Assembly (NCBI GenBank): GCA_000827495.1 | Contig: KN817529.1 | Coordinates: 1 to 64,000 of the forward strand | Length of the DNA stretch: 64,000 bases | Direction of reading: 5' to 3' | Source: Hypholoma sublateritium FD-334 SS-4 | Lineage: Eukaryota > Basidiomycota > Agaricomycetes > Agaricales > Strophariaceae | In this document: positions 19,808 through 33,550 of the stretch, piece after piece | How the letters are laid out: each line of letters starts with the position of its first letter | How positions within the stretch are numbered: position 1 is the first letter of the stretch | Program-made: the position numbers and the translations under genes | The notes under the pieces: model-generated | Told to the model about the DNA's origin: nothing | Seen by the model: the letters and a program-made list of their open reading frames with translations, nothing else | Databases searched by the model: none

Positions 19808-22800
19808 TCAATGACTTACCTCTCCAGCTTCATTTTCAGTTACGGCAGATTCTACCCCTTGCCGTTCTGCTTCCTGTGCGCTTATGAGAGATAAATCTCG
19901 GCCAAATTTTTGAATCGCCTTCCAGAACTCAGGGTTCCCAACCTTGGATATGCATTTCTTTTTCAGGCCAATGATGAAGCTAGAAAACAATGTCACCATA
20001 TGTTCGATTCATATTAAAAGATGGGAGTATTTGCCTATTCCATGTCTCTATTTCATTTTCCTTCAGGTATTGTCAGTCGTTATTCAATTCGGCCACGATC
20101 GCGTCTCTTACCCTTAAACAAGTATCTCTCAATGCAACCATACACTCCAGCATCTCTTGTTTTCGCCTTGACGCAAAGGGTTTCATAACCACCTCTGCAA
20201 TGACTGCTGCTAGATCTTCGACGGCTTTACCAACTTGCGCTGTATTTTTCTGGAAATCCTTGAGTGGATAAGTATTTCCGACGATTCTTCCGGGTGCACG
20301 TCCAGGATCCATTGCAGGAGAAATGGAGCGCGCAGGTGTGGGAAGAGGGCCTTTATTGCTGTTTGATGAAGGCGCACTTGGTTTCTTGCTCAGTAAATCT
20401 TCTTCATCGTCGTCGTCCTCAGTTTCGCTATCGTCAACCGGTACTTCCGCCATCATATCTTTATTCTCTGAAGGGCCGGCCTCCCCAACATCCGCCCGAT
20501 ATGAAGTGGCCCCCGCAGGTCTTTTTCTATCTAATAAGAGCATATCATCGTCGTCGTGAGCATGTACATGCCCATCCTTCTTTGCTCTGGCTACTCGCTT
20601 GGGTACTGAGTGGAAGACATTAGTCTCTGAATTGCCAGAGTAACATGCAAATTGATACCTTCTTTGGCATTGAAGACCAGCTTGCATGCGTCAATAGCTG
20701 CCTGGGCTTTCTTGACGAGTTTTTCTGGCGGCTCAAAATATTGCGTCAGCTCGGGGTGCGGCGGAGGGAGAGGGTGAGTTGCAATATCGTTCACGATCGC
20801 ACAGTGGAACATGGCTTGTTTGACGCGATGTATCGCCGGATTGTAAGACAGAGACGTTTCAAACCACGGCCCACAGTACCTAAAGGAAATTATTGAAATC
20901 GTTAGAATAAGTCGTCGGATGAAGAGTTACCATTTACCCGTTGTCATCTTTTGGTCCTGCATGCATGAGATCCATAGAGTCCACAAAATCATCCATAGCG
21001 TCAAGTTGCTTTGAAGTAGGTAAATATGGGTGCTCCGTCAATATTTCGCCTTTTTTGTTGATAAGGGTGTCTAGGGAAGCAAAAGTATATTTGCGAACGT
21101 CGTCTGCGAAAGGCATCTATTGGAACATTGTCCGGTATTTCAGCAGTAATTCGAAGAAGATCATGCACGTACTTGACCCCACAACAAGTAATGTACGTTG
21201 TCACCTGCAACGGGTAGCAAAACACCCATCTTGGGATCCATGCCGTCTCGTGAGACCCAGCGGGCAATGGCCAGAACCTTCTTTTTCTCCATGGCTTGAA
21301 CAAAAGACGATAAAGCTACCTGTTGTTGGGCAGACGATGGGTCGGCCCAAATGTACTGTATTTCGCCCATGGAGAGTTCTCGACGAAACTGCAATTTTGG
21401 TCAATCAAATGAGACGAAAATGAGAGAATAGAGCCCACGTTTGCTCTCGGGAAGAAGCCACATATGTCGATTCCCTTGTGTGTGGTCAGCTTGGGAAATT
21501 GTCCGTCTGGGCAAGGAGCATAGGTTGTCCCATATTTGAATCCGCGAACCAACTCTTCTTTCTCTATTTTCTCAGAGGTATCAATCTTCTTGCGCTTTGG
21601 ATCTTCGGAGATACCATCCAGAAGCAGTACATCGTCATCTTCCTTCTTGATGTCGGCGTCGCCGTCTTCGTCCTCCCCATTTTTGTTGGCAGCGTTACGA
21701 TCGACGTAATATTCCGATCTTAATTTCAGCGGAGCGTAGATACTTTCATCTGAATCGACAACCATTTCGTCTGGACTAGTTTCATATGCGCGTAACGTGT
21801 ATTTTGTCCAGCCTTTGGGGCGAGCTACAGACGTGCATTTGCTCATCTTGACAGAGAATTCCAACGCTTCCGCAGAGCGCCCATCGTCGGCAGTATTACC
21901 GAGACGAAGAGTCGTCGCCATGAGTGTCGACCTGACAGTCTTGATATCAGGACGAACGGCCTGTTGCAAAGCATGTTCGCATGTGCCCAAAGTAGCTGAG
22001 GCCATTGAGGAAGTCAATTTCTTGAAAAATTCTTCGTTAGTTCGCTGGTTGCTAATAGGTCAGGGATTATATCGCAGAGAGACATCGAGACGTGGTACTG
22101 ACTTTAATATTGCTTTTATTAGGTTCCATGTACGGTAGTTCCTCGTCATCAAAGTCTATACCACTGCATAACGTTTAAGTACATATGCGGAATACAAAGG
22201 TGATTGCTCACATCACAGTTAGGTGAATTTGGAGAAGGTCCATCTTAGTGACGGTAAGTTCCCAATCTTCAACTTCAATGGGACTCTCGCCGTCGGTAAT
22301 GAGAGTTATTCTACGAGTCCACGACTTCTTGGAAACAAGGTATTTGCTCTGCGTCTCCACGCCAACAATTAGAGCATCAATAGCTAAATTCAAGAGAGTT
22401 ATTTTCCATGCCGAATTAGCGGAGAATTTTTCCATACGGTCACCAAAGACAGTGGAAGGTGCAAGAGCATCAATCTTTGCGATCGTGGCCGCGTTCGGTT
22501 GGGCAATGGGAATGTATTCTGTGACGTTTTCATATGCCCCGTTTTCATCATTGACAACGTTTCTAGTGTCTAATACGAGATTTAGCAGGTAGGTAGAGCC
22601 TCGTTGAAGGAATGTACCCTCGGAGCCGAAGACTATAACGCCGCATCGGTCTGTCTTTCTGCCATTGAATATCTGGGAAGAGATAAGTATCATGGGTGGC
22701 ATAAACAGAAAACACTGACCATCTCCTGTATCTTGAGCTTGACGAACTGCAAACCAAATTCGAGATGTGTCATTTCGACTGTCTGGGTTTGGCCGGTCGA

Positions 22801-22937
22801 AGTTTCGACTTCAACGGTGCGGATACCACCCATCGACGGAGAAACGTCGATGAGGAACATGAATACAGTATACTATGAGAGGTCAGCATGGGTTGGAACA
22901 CTGGGCAACGACATACCCCGGCTCTTTCTGCAGGCAT
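19808..22937 (-). CDS. ku80: Ku80 subunit of the Ku DNA end-binding heterodimer
   Basis: Ku80 pairs with Ku70 to bind DNA ends in non-homologous end joining and at telomeres. Start MPAERAG is spliced to YTVFMFLIDVSPSMGGIRTV, the vWA domain with its DxSxS-like motif. Next are TRRITLITDGESPIEVEDW, the beta-barrel region (KYGTTYAPCPDGQFPKLTTH, SMGEIQYIWADP, VLLPVAGDNVHYLLWGQ), the PYLPTSKQLDAMDDFVDSMDL core segment, and after an acidic linker the C-terminal helical domain (LKDFQKNTAQVGKAVEDLAA, KCISKVGNPEFWKAIQKFG). About ten exons. The last exon can stop at 19808 (GEVSH) or, if a GTAAGT donor there is used, a few residues further at about 19750. Confidence 0.92.
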
Positions 22938-23164
22938 TTTCGCTGGACAGTGAGGAGTTGGGAAGAGTCAGACGGGTTCGACGCGTTTTGGATATGAGCT
23001 CACGTGAGGGAGATGTGTTGTGATGTATGTGACCGTTACGTTTTGTGGTAACAGTCCTGGTGTGTTGTTTTGTGCTCTACTCGTTCATCACGCGGCGGCT
23101 TCGTGACTTTGAAAGCTCAGCAGTGCTCGACGCGGCAGACACAGTACTCATTTCCACTTTCAAA
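22938..23164. promoter_or_regulatory. Bidirectional promoter region of Ku80 and the Sth1-type gene
   Basis: There are 227 bp between divergent start codons. A palindromic E-box CACGTG lies at 23001-23006. No clear TATA box. Confidence 0.5.
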
Positions 23165-26100
23165 ATGTCGGCTCCAATGCTGAGCAACGGCTTGCCCCCA
23201 AACATGGGCCAGCAACCAGCTCAGCACAGGCAACCCGGTCCCGATCTCCAGCAGATGATGATGGTATGTCTGAATCAACTCACACATATGCCCGCCGTCT
23301 TCCTTACGTGTTCCTCCCAAGCGCGCAAACTTCCTGCGGAAACACCCAATGGAACAGAGAACTCCCAACGAGCTTGAAACCCTGGTAAAGTACATCAGCG
23401 CCATTAATGCTCAAAGTGAGTCGCCATTCTCCAAACCCAGCACCTTTTTCAATGTCCCGCTTACAGGACAACGGCCCCAAAATCCCATGAGCAATGGTCA
23501 AGTCCAGCCCACACCCACCACGAACGGCCACGGCCAGCCCCTTACCAACGGCTCCACCGTACCCCCCTCGTTAACTTCCGGCCCTCTTCCTACACAACCG
23601 TTCCCCTCGACCTCCCAAACTCCAGTCTCATTCACCAACGACCAGATTAACGCACTCCGCGCTCAAATACAGGCGTATAAACACATCTCTAGGGGGCAAC
23701 CTGTTCCAGACCATATTCAGCAGGCCATTCGGGTTCCCAACTCTACCATTCCCGACCTCGAGAAGATGCTTCAAGGACCAGATGTTCCCTCGCGAATCGT
23801 CGATGCAGCCGTCAAGGCCGTCCAGGGCGAGTCCGGCACCCCTGTTCTAGTTTCCTCGCTGTCGAAGGACAGCTCTGTCAAAGAGGAGGACGGTGACGTT
23901 GCAGCCATCGACGGCACAGACTATCCCAAAGGCCCTTTCCTCGAAGATGATGTCAACTCGGGCATTCACCCATATAACGCATACAGGCATCCTTTCACCC
24001 ACCTGAAGCGCTTTGCAGATGCAGACCCCACCCTTTTCCCTACCCATCTGCAACGTCTCATCATCCCAACCATTATGCCAGCAGGACTCGATGCCCATCA
24101 AATTATCAATGAACGCGAGAGATTCATCGATGCTCGCATTCACCAACGCATCCGAGAGCTCGAGGCCATGCCGTCCACCATGGGCGATGGCAGTTTTGAC
24201 ACCAACATTGACGTTACGCAAGAGGAAAAGTTAAAGGAAGACAAAGAGAATGAAAGCACTGTAGGCGCCCCGCTCAATTCTTCAGGGTTTTACAGCGCCC
24301 TTGTCTACCCCAGTGAGACCGCTCATGGAAAACTCCGCGCTCTCATTGAACTCAAGTCGCTTCGAGTTCTTGATAAGCAGCGTGCGATGAGAGCACAGGT
24401 CGCCGAAAGGTTGACTCATGGCTCCATGCTTCCTCTCAATCGCCTGGAATTCCGCAGAACTCGCAAACCAACCATCCGCGATGCTCGCCTAACAGAGCAA
24501 CTTGAACGCAAACAACGTGCTGAGCGGGAGAAGCGTGCTAAACACAAGCACGTTGAGCAACTTGGTGTCATTTGTTCGCATGGCAGAGAGGTCATCGCGG
24601 TGAACAGGGCCGCTCAGGACAGGATTGCCCGTCTTGGTCGTGCGGTGATGAATTTCCATATCCATACAGAGAAGGAAGAGCAGAAGCGTATCGAACGGCT
24701 TGCAAAGGAACGTCTTAGGGCTCTCAAGGCCGATGATGAAGAAGCGTATATGAAGCTCATCGATACCGCCAAGGATACTCGTATCACTCATCTGCTGCGC
24801 CAGACCGACGCATATCTCGATTCCCTCGCCCAGGCCGTCGTTGCCCAACAAAACGAGGGTGGCCCGATGAGTGACATTGGCTTCGAGCAGGAAGACGGGC
24901 CGGCGAATGAAACCACATTTGGAGCGCAAATCAATGCCGACGATGTTGTTGAAGGCGACAAGAAGGTTGACTATTATGCGGTGGCTCATAGAATCTCCGA
25001 GAAAGTCATGCGCCAACCGAATATCCTCGTCGGGGGCAAGCTCAAGGATTATCAAGTCAAAGGCTTGCAATGGATGGTCAGTTTATACAACAATAGGCTG
25101 AATGGTATCCTAGCAGATGAGATGGTGAGTTTCATCTATTNTTTATGGTCTTTGCAGCTAAATAGTGGNTTGTAGGGTCTCGGAAAGACTATTCAAACGA
25201 TATCCCTGATTACCTTCCTGCTCGAAACAAAGAGGCAGCGAGGCCCGTATCTTGTCATTGTCCCTCTGTCTACTATGACAAATTGGTCGGGTGAATTTGC
25301 CAAGTGGGCGCCCAGTGTCAAGATTGTTGCATACAAGGGCAATCCCGCACAGCGTCGCGCCCTTCAAGGTGACCTGCGTGTTGGTACATTCCAGGTCCTC
25401 CTAACAACGTACGAGTATATCATCAAGGATCGTCCCCACCTCAGCAAGATCAAGTGGCTACACATGATTGTTGGTACGGATAGTCTTACTTATAATTATT
25501 CTAAATCAGTACTGACATCCCACGTCTTCAAGATGAAGGACATCGTATGAAAAATACCCAAAGTAAACTCACTCAGACATTAACCACATACTACCACTCC
25601 CGCTACCGCCTTCTCCTCACGGGTACCCCTCTACAAAACAATCTGCCTGAACTCTGGGCACTGCTCAATTTTGTTCTTCCCAAGATCTTCAACTCTGTAA
25701 AGTCCTTCGATGAATGGTTCAACACGCCATTCGCCAACTCGGGAACGGGAGACAAGATCGAGTTGAACGAAGAGGAGGCCCTCCTCATCATTCGTCGTCT
25801 GCACAAGGTATTGCGCCCTTTTCTGCTTCGCCGCCTCAAGAAGGATGTCGAAAACGAGCTTCCCGACAAGGTCGAGAAGGTTATCAAGATTCGGATGAGC
25901 GCCTTGCAAAGTCAGCTCTACAAACAGATGAAGAAACATAAGATGATTGCGGATGGCAAGGATTCCAAAGGGTATACCCTTTTTCTTTTATCGTGCACTC
26001 CGAGACTAATAATATTTCAATAATAGTGTTAAGGGTCTCAGCAATGAGCTTATGCAGCTGCGTAAGATCTGTCAGCATCCTTTCTTGTTCGAGAGCGTAG

Positions 26101-28161
26101 AGGACAAAATAAGCCCCGGTGGATTTATCGACGACAAGCTCATCAGAACATCCGGCAAGATTGAGTTACTCAACCGCATCCTTCCCAAATTCTTCGCGAC
26201 GGGCCACAGGGTAGGTTACTTGGTTACATCTAAGTTCTTGAAAAGCTCATCAGGCATGATAGGTACTGATATTCTTCCAAATGACCAAAGTCATGGACAT
26301 CATGGAAGATTTCCTAAAGATGATGGGTTGGAAATACCTTCGCCTTGATGGTGGCACCAAGACAGAGGAGCGCGCTTCATTCGTGCAATTATTCAATGCC
26401 AAAGACTCTGAATACAAAGTCTTTATTCTATCGACGAGAGCTGGAGGTCTCGGTCTCAACTTGCAGACCGCCGATACTGTCATCATGTAAGAGTCGTCAC
26501 TTTGACCTCATTGCAGATATTGTTTTTGCTAAAGTTTTGCTATAGATTTGACAGTGATTGGAATCCTCACGCTGATTTGCAAGCCCAGGATCGTGCGCAT
26601 CGTATTGGGCAAACGCAAGTCGTCCTCATTCTCCGCTTCATCACAGAGAAGAGTGTCGAAGAGGCCATGTATCAGAGGGCCCGATACAAGCTCGACATCG
26701 ACGACAAGGTTATTCAAGCTGGTCGTTTCGATAACAAATCCACTCAGGAAGAACAAGAGGAATTTTTAGTGAGTGAAACATTAAAGCCAAGTGAATAGGT
26801 GTTAACTTTTTCTACAGCGATCTATCTTGGAAGCCGATCAAGAAGAGGAAAATGAAGAAGCTGGTGACATGAACGACGAAGAACTCAATGAACTGATCCA
26901 TCGACACGAGCACGAACTGGATGTATTCCGGGAAATGGACAGCAAACGAGAACGCGAAGCTGCTGAGGCTTGGCGTGCGTCAGGCAACCGCGGCAAGCCC
27001 CCTCAGCCACTCATGCAACTTGAAGAACTGCCCGAGTGTTACCAGAACGACGAGCCATTCGAGGTCAAGGAAGTCGACGAGAGCATGGAAGGTCGTGGTC
27101 AGCGTCGCCGTAATGTGGTCAGCTACAACGATGGCCTCAGTGACGATGCTTGGGCCATGGTGTGTATTTTTGGTTTGTTTTTGCATAGTACGTCGACCGA
27201 CTGTTTGTGTAGGCTCTTGAAGACGGCGAGGATATCCAAGAACTGGCTGAACGTGCGCGAGACAAAAAGGATCGCCGTGCTCAGAATAAACTTCTGAAGG
27301 AAGACTCCGCCCGAAACACCCCTTCCTCCGACGTTGTAGACGGCCGCGGTCGCAAGCCAAAGAAAGGGAAAGCCAAAGCCAATGACTATGAATCTGGTAC
27401 TGGTTCCAAGCGCAAGCGCGGCATTAAGTCTTTATCCGCGTCGCCGGACGTGGATGACGACGACGACGACCATGACACGGTGCGTATATCAAACTTTTTG
27501 ACACCGACCGCGGACTGAGTTCTCTCCGTGAATTCAGAAACGTCGCAAAACAAAGGTTAACGGTGCCTCTGATACTATCCCTCTTGCTACGCGCGACAAA
27601 ATGAAGAAGGCCTTCAATGAGTGTTATCGGGCCGTCCTTACTTGCGAAGATGAAACTGGTCGGAAGCGTTGCGAACTCTTCCGCGAGCTACCTGACCGAA
27701 GAGTGAGTGCATACTCCTTTCTTACTGAATGCACACTTATTGTATATAACGACCTGTAGGATTATCCCGACTACTACCAGCTCATCACACAACCCATTGC
27801 CCTCTCCCTCCTTCGCAAGCGCGGTAGCTCAAACTACTACAAATCAGTACAGGCTTATCGCGATGACTGGCGGCTCATGTTCAATAATGCACGAACATAT
27901 AACCAAGAGGGGTCATGGGTCTACATTGATGCTGATGAGATGGAGAAGGTGTTCAATGCAACATGGGACAAAGTCATTGTGGGCAGTGACCTTCCTGGCG
28001 CGCCACCCTCAGCGGGTACTGGCTCTGCGGCAGGCTCGTATGCGTCGGCTCTGACCCCTATGGACGAAGATGAACGCCCTCCTCCGCCAACGCGTGGCCG
28101 AAGTGCAGGGCGTAAACAGGTGCTCAGTGACGACGAATACCTGAGCAGTGACGCAGAGTGA
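23165..28161 (+). CDS. sth1: SWI/SNF-RSC catalytic ATPase (Sth1/Snf2 type) with bromodomain
   Basis: The motor subunit of a SWI/SNF or RSC chromatin remodeller. Start [20 protein letters not shown] is spliced to [20 protein letters not shown]. Then a QLQ-like region ([19 protein letters not shown]), the HSA helix ([17 protein letters not shown] onward), the SNF2 ATPase ([20 protein letters not shown], Walker A DEMGLGKT, Walker [27 protein letters not shown]), the helicase C lobe ([43 protein letters not shown]), the SnAC region (QEEQEEF...) and a C-terminal bromodomain ([34 protein letters not shown]). About ten introns; one splits the Walker A motif and contains two N bases. The bromodomain sets it apart from Ino80, Chd1 and Iswi. 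I cannot decide between Sth1 and Snf2. Confidence 0.92.
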
Positions 28162-28596
28162 TGACCATGATGATGTTTGCAGTAACCTTGTGTATAGTCA
28201 TATATAATATCCTTTTGAACACTTCCAGCTGGTTGACCTTTCTTTTGTATTGTTCTTATGTATTTTGTATATCCTTGGGCCATCCCTTTCTTTTCCTCTT
28301 GACATTGATGTAAGAATACGCGCTATCTCCACTGTTGATCACACCATTCTATGGAGTTTGGCCAATATACATGTCTTGCATCCCCTTGAAATCCAATGTG
28401 TGTTGCAGTGACATTGAGGGCTGTACATCAGATTGATATGACTAGACAGTCTGAGTGACAAAAGTGAGGTAGAAAATTGCAGTTGATTCCAAGTAAATTA
28501 CACAGATTGTAGATTAGTAGGGTACACATAAAATAACATAATTTAAGAAAGCACAGATGTCACAAGGTATGTATTGCAATATGTATAGCGATGAAT
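28162..28596. other. Shared 3' flanks of two convergent genes
   Basis: AT-rich sequence between the remodeller stop and the polymerase gamma stop. No gene or RNA seen; it presumably holds both polyadenylation regions. Confidence 0.5.
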
Positions 28597-31500
28597 TTAT
28601 GAACGGAGAATACGATCGGAGGGGCTGGGCCAGTCAAATTCATTAGTGGCGTATTTACTAGTGGTAGTTGTTCTTCTTCTGTTGTATGCATGCCTACTTC
28701 TTTCTTGAGACGGTTTTGCTTGGGCCTGTTCAGATAGACCTCTGATTTCGCCGAAATCATCTGAGGCTTGGGCTTTCAGGAAGGCGGGATACGCGACGCG
28801 ATGTGATAAGCAGTCTGGTTCGATGTAACCCTCCAGGGAGCCTTCGAGTTGTTCAGCCTCTTCACTGGCCATGGGGAGCCCATCTTTCATCAGTGAACCA
28901 CCGTTGGTCTTTGCCAAGACCTGTGTGATATCCAGGCATTCGCCAGGAGGAATGGGAGTGGGATGGGATGGCGTCACGCAAGGCATGTCGACTTCCTTCC
29001 GAAGTACTGTATCGACATCAACCGCAGAGAAGAAGGCAACACCCTGGGGGAGATCATCCATCCCCAGCTTGAAGGCAAACAAGCTTCGGGTCCACAGATT
29101 GGCAATTTGAAGAGCAAGAGCAGCCCGATATTTGTCTTTGTCAGTCACCAGGTAACGAAGTTCGTCATGAACAGAGATCAGGTATCGAGCGTTTATATCA
29201 TATTTTTTGATGAGGTGGTTCATCGAAACGATGAGGAGATGCAGATAATCGACGCCGGAAGATTGTACAACCCAGTTAATGCGCGAGGTCATATAGTTAG
29301 CCCCGAAGCCCTCGGGAAGATATTCCTTCGAAAGCGCATATGTAACGCCACACCCCAAAGCGGGCGTCTGAGGTTTGGCAGACATCGCGATTTCTTCCAG
29401 TTTGTTGAACAGATAACTTTCAGTTCCTCCAAACCAGAACTTGCGATTGAACAAAGTCGGGCGGTGAGTATTTTTTCCTTTCGTGGAAGCATATAGGTTG
29501 CCGGCGAGTTTCTGAGATTCCTCTGGCAACATCGCAGGATTGCTCTGGAGTAGCAGCAGCTCGGCATGACGCATGCCTGCCCCATAGATACGTGAGTAGT
29601 TGAAAACTTTGGCTTGGTCGCGCGAGATCCCTAGAATACTGGCCGTCTTGGAATGCAAGTCGGTACCTGCGGCCTTGGTGCCTTCAAGCGTCATCCAACC
29701 AATCGCAGAAGCTCCGTGAAAACCGAACTGGGCATCACCCATACAACTAGAAATCCAAAGTTCTTCACTGTCGACGTCTGCTCCAACGATTGCATAACCT
29801 TCGGGTGATCGGACCATTGCTTTGAGTTCTGATCCAACTCGTGTTTTCTTAGCGTTGCTCGCTGTTAGCCAAGTCTTTTCGATAGCGCGTCGTGTCACTG
29901 TTCCCATCGGAATCATCTGTGGCAGGATAGCCCCATATTTCCCGGTCGTTTTCAAAGGAGGGAAACCCAGTTTTTGATCTGAGCGCTCCCAAATAACCAA
30001 CTGGTCGCGAATGCGATCGCGAGCACTGATCCAATAACTACAGACTGCATTCAATTCAAGTGCTTCTTCCGCTTCATCTCCTGGACTCTTCAATGTCCCA
30101 TCCTGGGCGTATTTGATGAAAGATTTCCCAAGGGGATTACCGACGTTCGCCTTTTCGCCATCTTTGTGTGGAATTTTGTAGAAATTATATCCGCCACTCA
30201 ACGTAGCCTCCGCCAGTGCATTATCGGCAGGGTCATAGAAGGCAAGCGGTTTAAATCGAGTCTTGAATTTCGAGCTACGAGGCACTCGAAAAGTCCATCC
30301 ATGCTCCCGAGAATGGAAAAGCGGGTGACCAAACCAAGATAGGTGCAGAAGCAAAGGGGCAATACGATTGCGGACTGTTATCTCTAACGTACCCGGAGGC
30401 ATGTCTTTCCGTGGTTTGGTAGCTTCCCAGTACCACTTTGGCCAGAGTAGCGGAGGTAGCTTTACGGGTTTGATCTTCTTTACGCGCTTTGGAGGACTAG
30501 GATCTTCACCTGGGGCTATCATGGTCCAGTCCAGTTGGGAGAGCCAAGGATCGGTTTCCCGTTGAGAAAGATCGGCTGTCAATGTAGTGTTCGCAAGCTC
30601 AATGATTCTGTCGCTGATTGTCGTCGTATCGAGGCCTTCGCACAAGTCAATAGCGAGAGCAGGATCACTACAATCTAGTACTCCTTCTGAAAACTGCTTT
30701 TTCACATATTTTGCAAAGATAACGGCTGCTTTCTGCCCGTTGGCCCTGAGAGAAAGGTGGCGCGTTTCATTGGCGACGATGTAGTGCCAACTCTCTTTGG
30801 AGCTGAAATGCAATGGGTGACCAGAATAGGATGTCTTGAGGAGTAAGGGAAGGATACGATGCATCACTTGCTTAGCCTGGGGGTCTGCTAACACATTTAG
30901 GTACCAAGATGGGCGGGCGTCCTCGTTTGTCTCTGAGACTAGAACCTCTTCAACAGAGGTGGGCGAAGAGCCCTGCCAAGAACAAAAACAGATAAGTTGG
31001 GTGTATATTCATGATAAGGATAAAACACATACCTCTTCCGGTGGGTATACTCCTCTAGACTTTCCAACGGCTTTGGGCGTCCAATCTAGCTGACTCAACC
31101 AGGGATCTGACTTCCAGCTTTCGTCATCCGTTTCCGCGAGACGGCGAGCATCCTCGGCAAGTTGCTTGAGTTTGTCTTGAACCTTGACTTCCATGTTGTT
31201 GTACACATCGTCTGCACAATCCAAGTATGCTTCCCACTTTTCATCGACAGGTAAATATGCGGATCCCATAGCCAGCATGCCCGCAAACGAGACTGGGTGC
31301 GGACATGAAGTAAGAAACGCCGGAAGGATGACTTTGTACACTTGATGCGTTACAGATACATCCTCGGCACAATAATCGAGATAATCGGTAATATTTTCCA
31401 GAATTTGTCTGGGTTCAAGTTCCATTAGATCGTTTCTGGCCGCTTTGTTCACTTCGATGCCGCAATGGAGCTTTGCGACCTCCGCAAGTGAATTAGTTGA

Positions 31501-32692
31501 TGTGATCTCCTCCCAGCGCTTCGCGGCATCTTCACCTGCTAAGACGTCCGCACTGCCGTTCTCGTCGGCGTGTGCCTGCAGCATGTCGATGCTCTCGCCC
31601 ATATCGCGGTGCAGCTGCTCAAGTTCGTGCCGCTTCACGCCGTCACTTTCGCCGAGGTGCTGCTCCTCGAGGGACGACATCATCTCCACGACCGCCTCGA
31701 TCGCCTCGTCCTTCTGTTCCTTCTGCAGGTCCTTGTTCTTGCGGTACTTGAGCCACGCCGGCCGCTGGTGCGACGAAATGCCGTTCACAGCGACGTGCAG
31801 CGACATCGTGTCGATGAAGCGGTTCTGCGTCGCCGCAAGGCTGTATTCCTCCAGAAGGCGGATACGGTCGTACGACACGTTGTGGCCGACGACTATACGC
31901 GGCGCGGTGGGTTCGCCAAGCGGGATGAGTTGCTGCGGGTCCGCGGTCTCGCCCAGCAGCCAGGGCGAAACCCACGCGTACCACGCATTCGGAGTCACCG
32001 CGCAGGCCATGATCGCGTACGGGTGGTACTTGGGCATCGTCTCGACGTCAAATACGAGCATTTCCTCAGGTCGTCCGTCGTGCATGGGTGTCGCGACGTG
32101 CTCGCTGTAGCTCGAGCCGTCTGCACGGTGGTAGTACTTTGTCCAGCCGCTCTGTATCTGCCAGTTGTCTGGCTTGGGGGGCAGTGTTGCGGAGGCGAGC
32201 GTCTTTGCGTTGGACAGCCAAGGCTCCGAGGCGTGCATCCCGATGCGATGGAAGTGCTGTGAGATATCGTCACCTTGAAGCGTTGGGAGCTGGAACTTAG
32301 TATCCGGAAGGACAGATCCTTGGGAGGGGTCCAGACCGTGCATTTGGAGATGCTCTTTCGATATCTGAATAGATGACGCGGGAGGCTTTGGAAAGAGCAC
32401 GCCTTTGAAGACCTGCGCATGGAGACTGCGCGAGAGAAGTTGGACGCCCACTTCGTTTCGTTTCACTACGTCTGGACTCTAGTTAGGAATCTCCGAAAGA
32501 TAAATGACAACGACGCGTACCACTCCGCGATGTATCTTTAACAGCGCCGACATTCCTCCTTGCGTGGTTACTGGGAGCGGCGGCGACATTGGAGTGTACT
32601 GGTCGTTGGGATAAGTGCCCGGCGGAAGCGGGGCAGAGATATTGCCTTCTGGAGCTTTGCCTGAAACTGGATAGTTCTCTGGACAGCCGCAT
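28597..32692 (-). CDS. mip1: Mitochondrial DNA polymerase gamma catalytic subunit
   Basis: Replicates mitochondrial DNA. The first exon gives an Arg/Ser-rich N-terminus (MRLSRELSSFRQSSRRQYL) typical of a mitochondrial presequence. A 49-bp intron (32520-32472) joins it in frame to DVVKRNEVGVQLLSRSLHAQ. The exonuclease domain has VFDVETMPKYHPYAIMA and VGHNVSYDR. A further intron lies at about 30973-31032. The polymerase motifs are A (IVGADVDSEELWISSCMGD), B (AKVFNYSRIYGAGMRHAEL) and C (SVHDELRYLV). A tail of about 170 residues follows motif C, as in other fungal Mip1 proteins. Total near 1290 aa. The phrase DPWLSQLDWT occurs twice, once on each side of the second intron. Confidence 0.93.
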
Positions 32693-33550
32693 ACCCGTTC
32701 AAAGGGTAGTCGGCATTAGGTTTTTGTAAGGTTATTTGTAGAGGTCAAAACTTTTAGCGCCAGAAACATCCACTCATCGCTGACCTAAGCTGATTGATGA
32801 CAGGAATAAATACTGTGCTTTTCAATGAATTCCAAGGGTGCTTTACACTACGGCAAGATCATCCATGGTAAGAGGCTTATTTGACTACAAAGACTGTTGA
32901 TAATGATACGATGAGACAGAATACAGACTACAACACTACAGTTGCGGAGCACGAAATAGACGGGACATTGATATGGTTTCATGGTATTAGTGAAAGTCTA
33001 CGAACAGCCCACCACCGACGCTGCAGTTCCTGTCGCGCGACACCGGCCCACTGTACGGAAGGCTGGCGCTGGACGCCAGTCAGCAAGGCAATCGAGAGGT
33101 AGTCGACAGATAGTCGCGATCAGAGGGGGCACAGTATTTGATACAGAGGAGAGGAGATTGTAGAGAATAGGCAAAGCGAAAAAGAACCGACGCAAGTAGG
33201 CAATCATAAAGGAAAGCATAAAAAGCAACTCGTCAGCTAAGGAAAGAAGGGAGAACATGCACCCAGCCGCTGTCGCTCTGAATGAAAAAGCACATGCGCC
33301 ATCAGGGTATGGGGTATCCTCGCCTCCACATGGTATGCAAGGTCTCGTGTATTCTGGCTTGCACTGGAATGAATGTAGCCAGTGGGACAGGACGTTTTGG
33401 CGGCGTGTCGAAGAAGTAAAGCCCAGAGGTTGCTCAGAGGACATATCGATCGAGTATGAGTCGTATTTTATGGTGTACTGTGCCGTGGGAGATGCGGCGA
33501 TCCTATGCGCGACGATATCGTGATTGATGAGCATGCTCTGGCGACTGAGA
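32693..33550. other. Intergenic region, MIP1 5' side and bZIP 3' side
   Basis: Short open frames on both strands but none with family resemblance or convincing exon structure. It probably contains the bZIP gene's 3' UTR and the MIP1 promoter. Confidence 0.5.
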
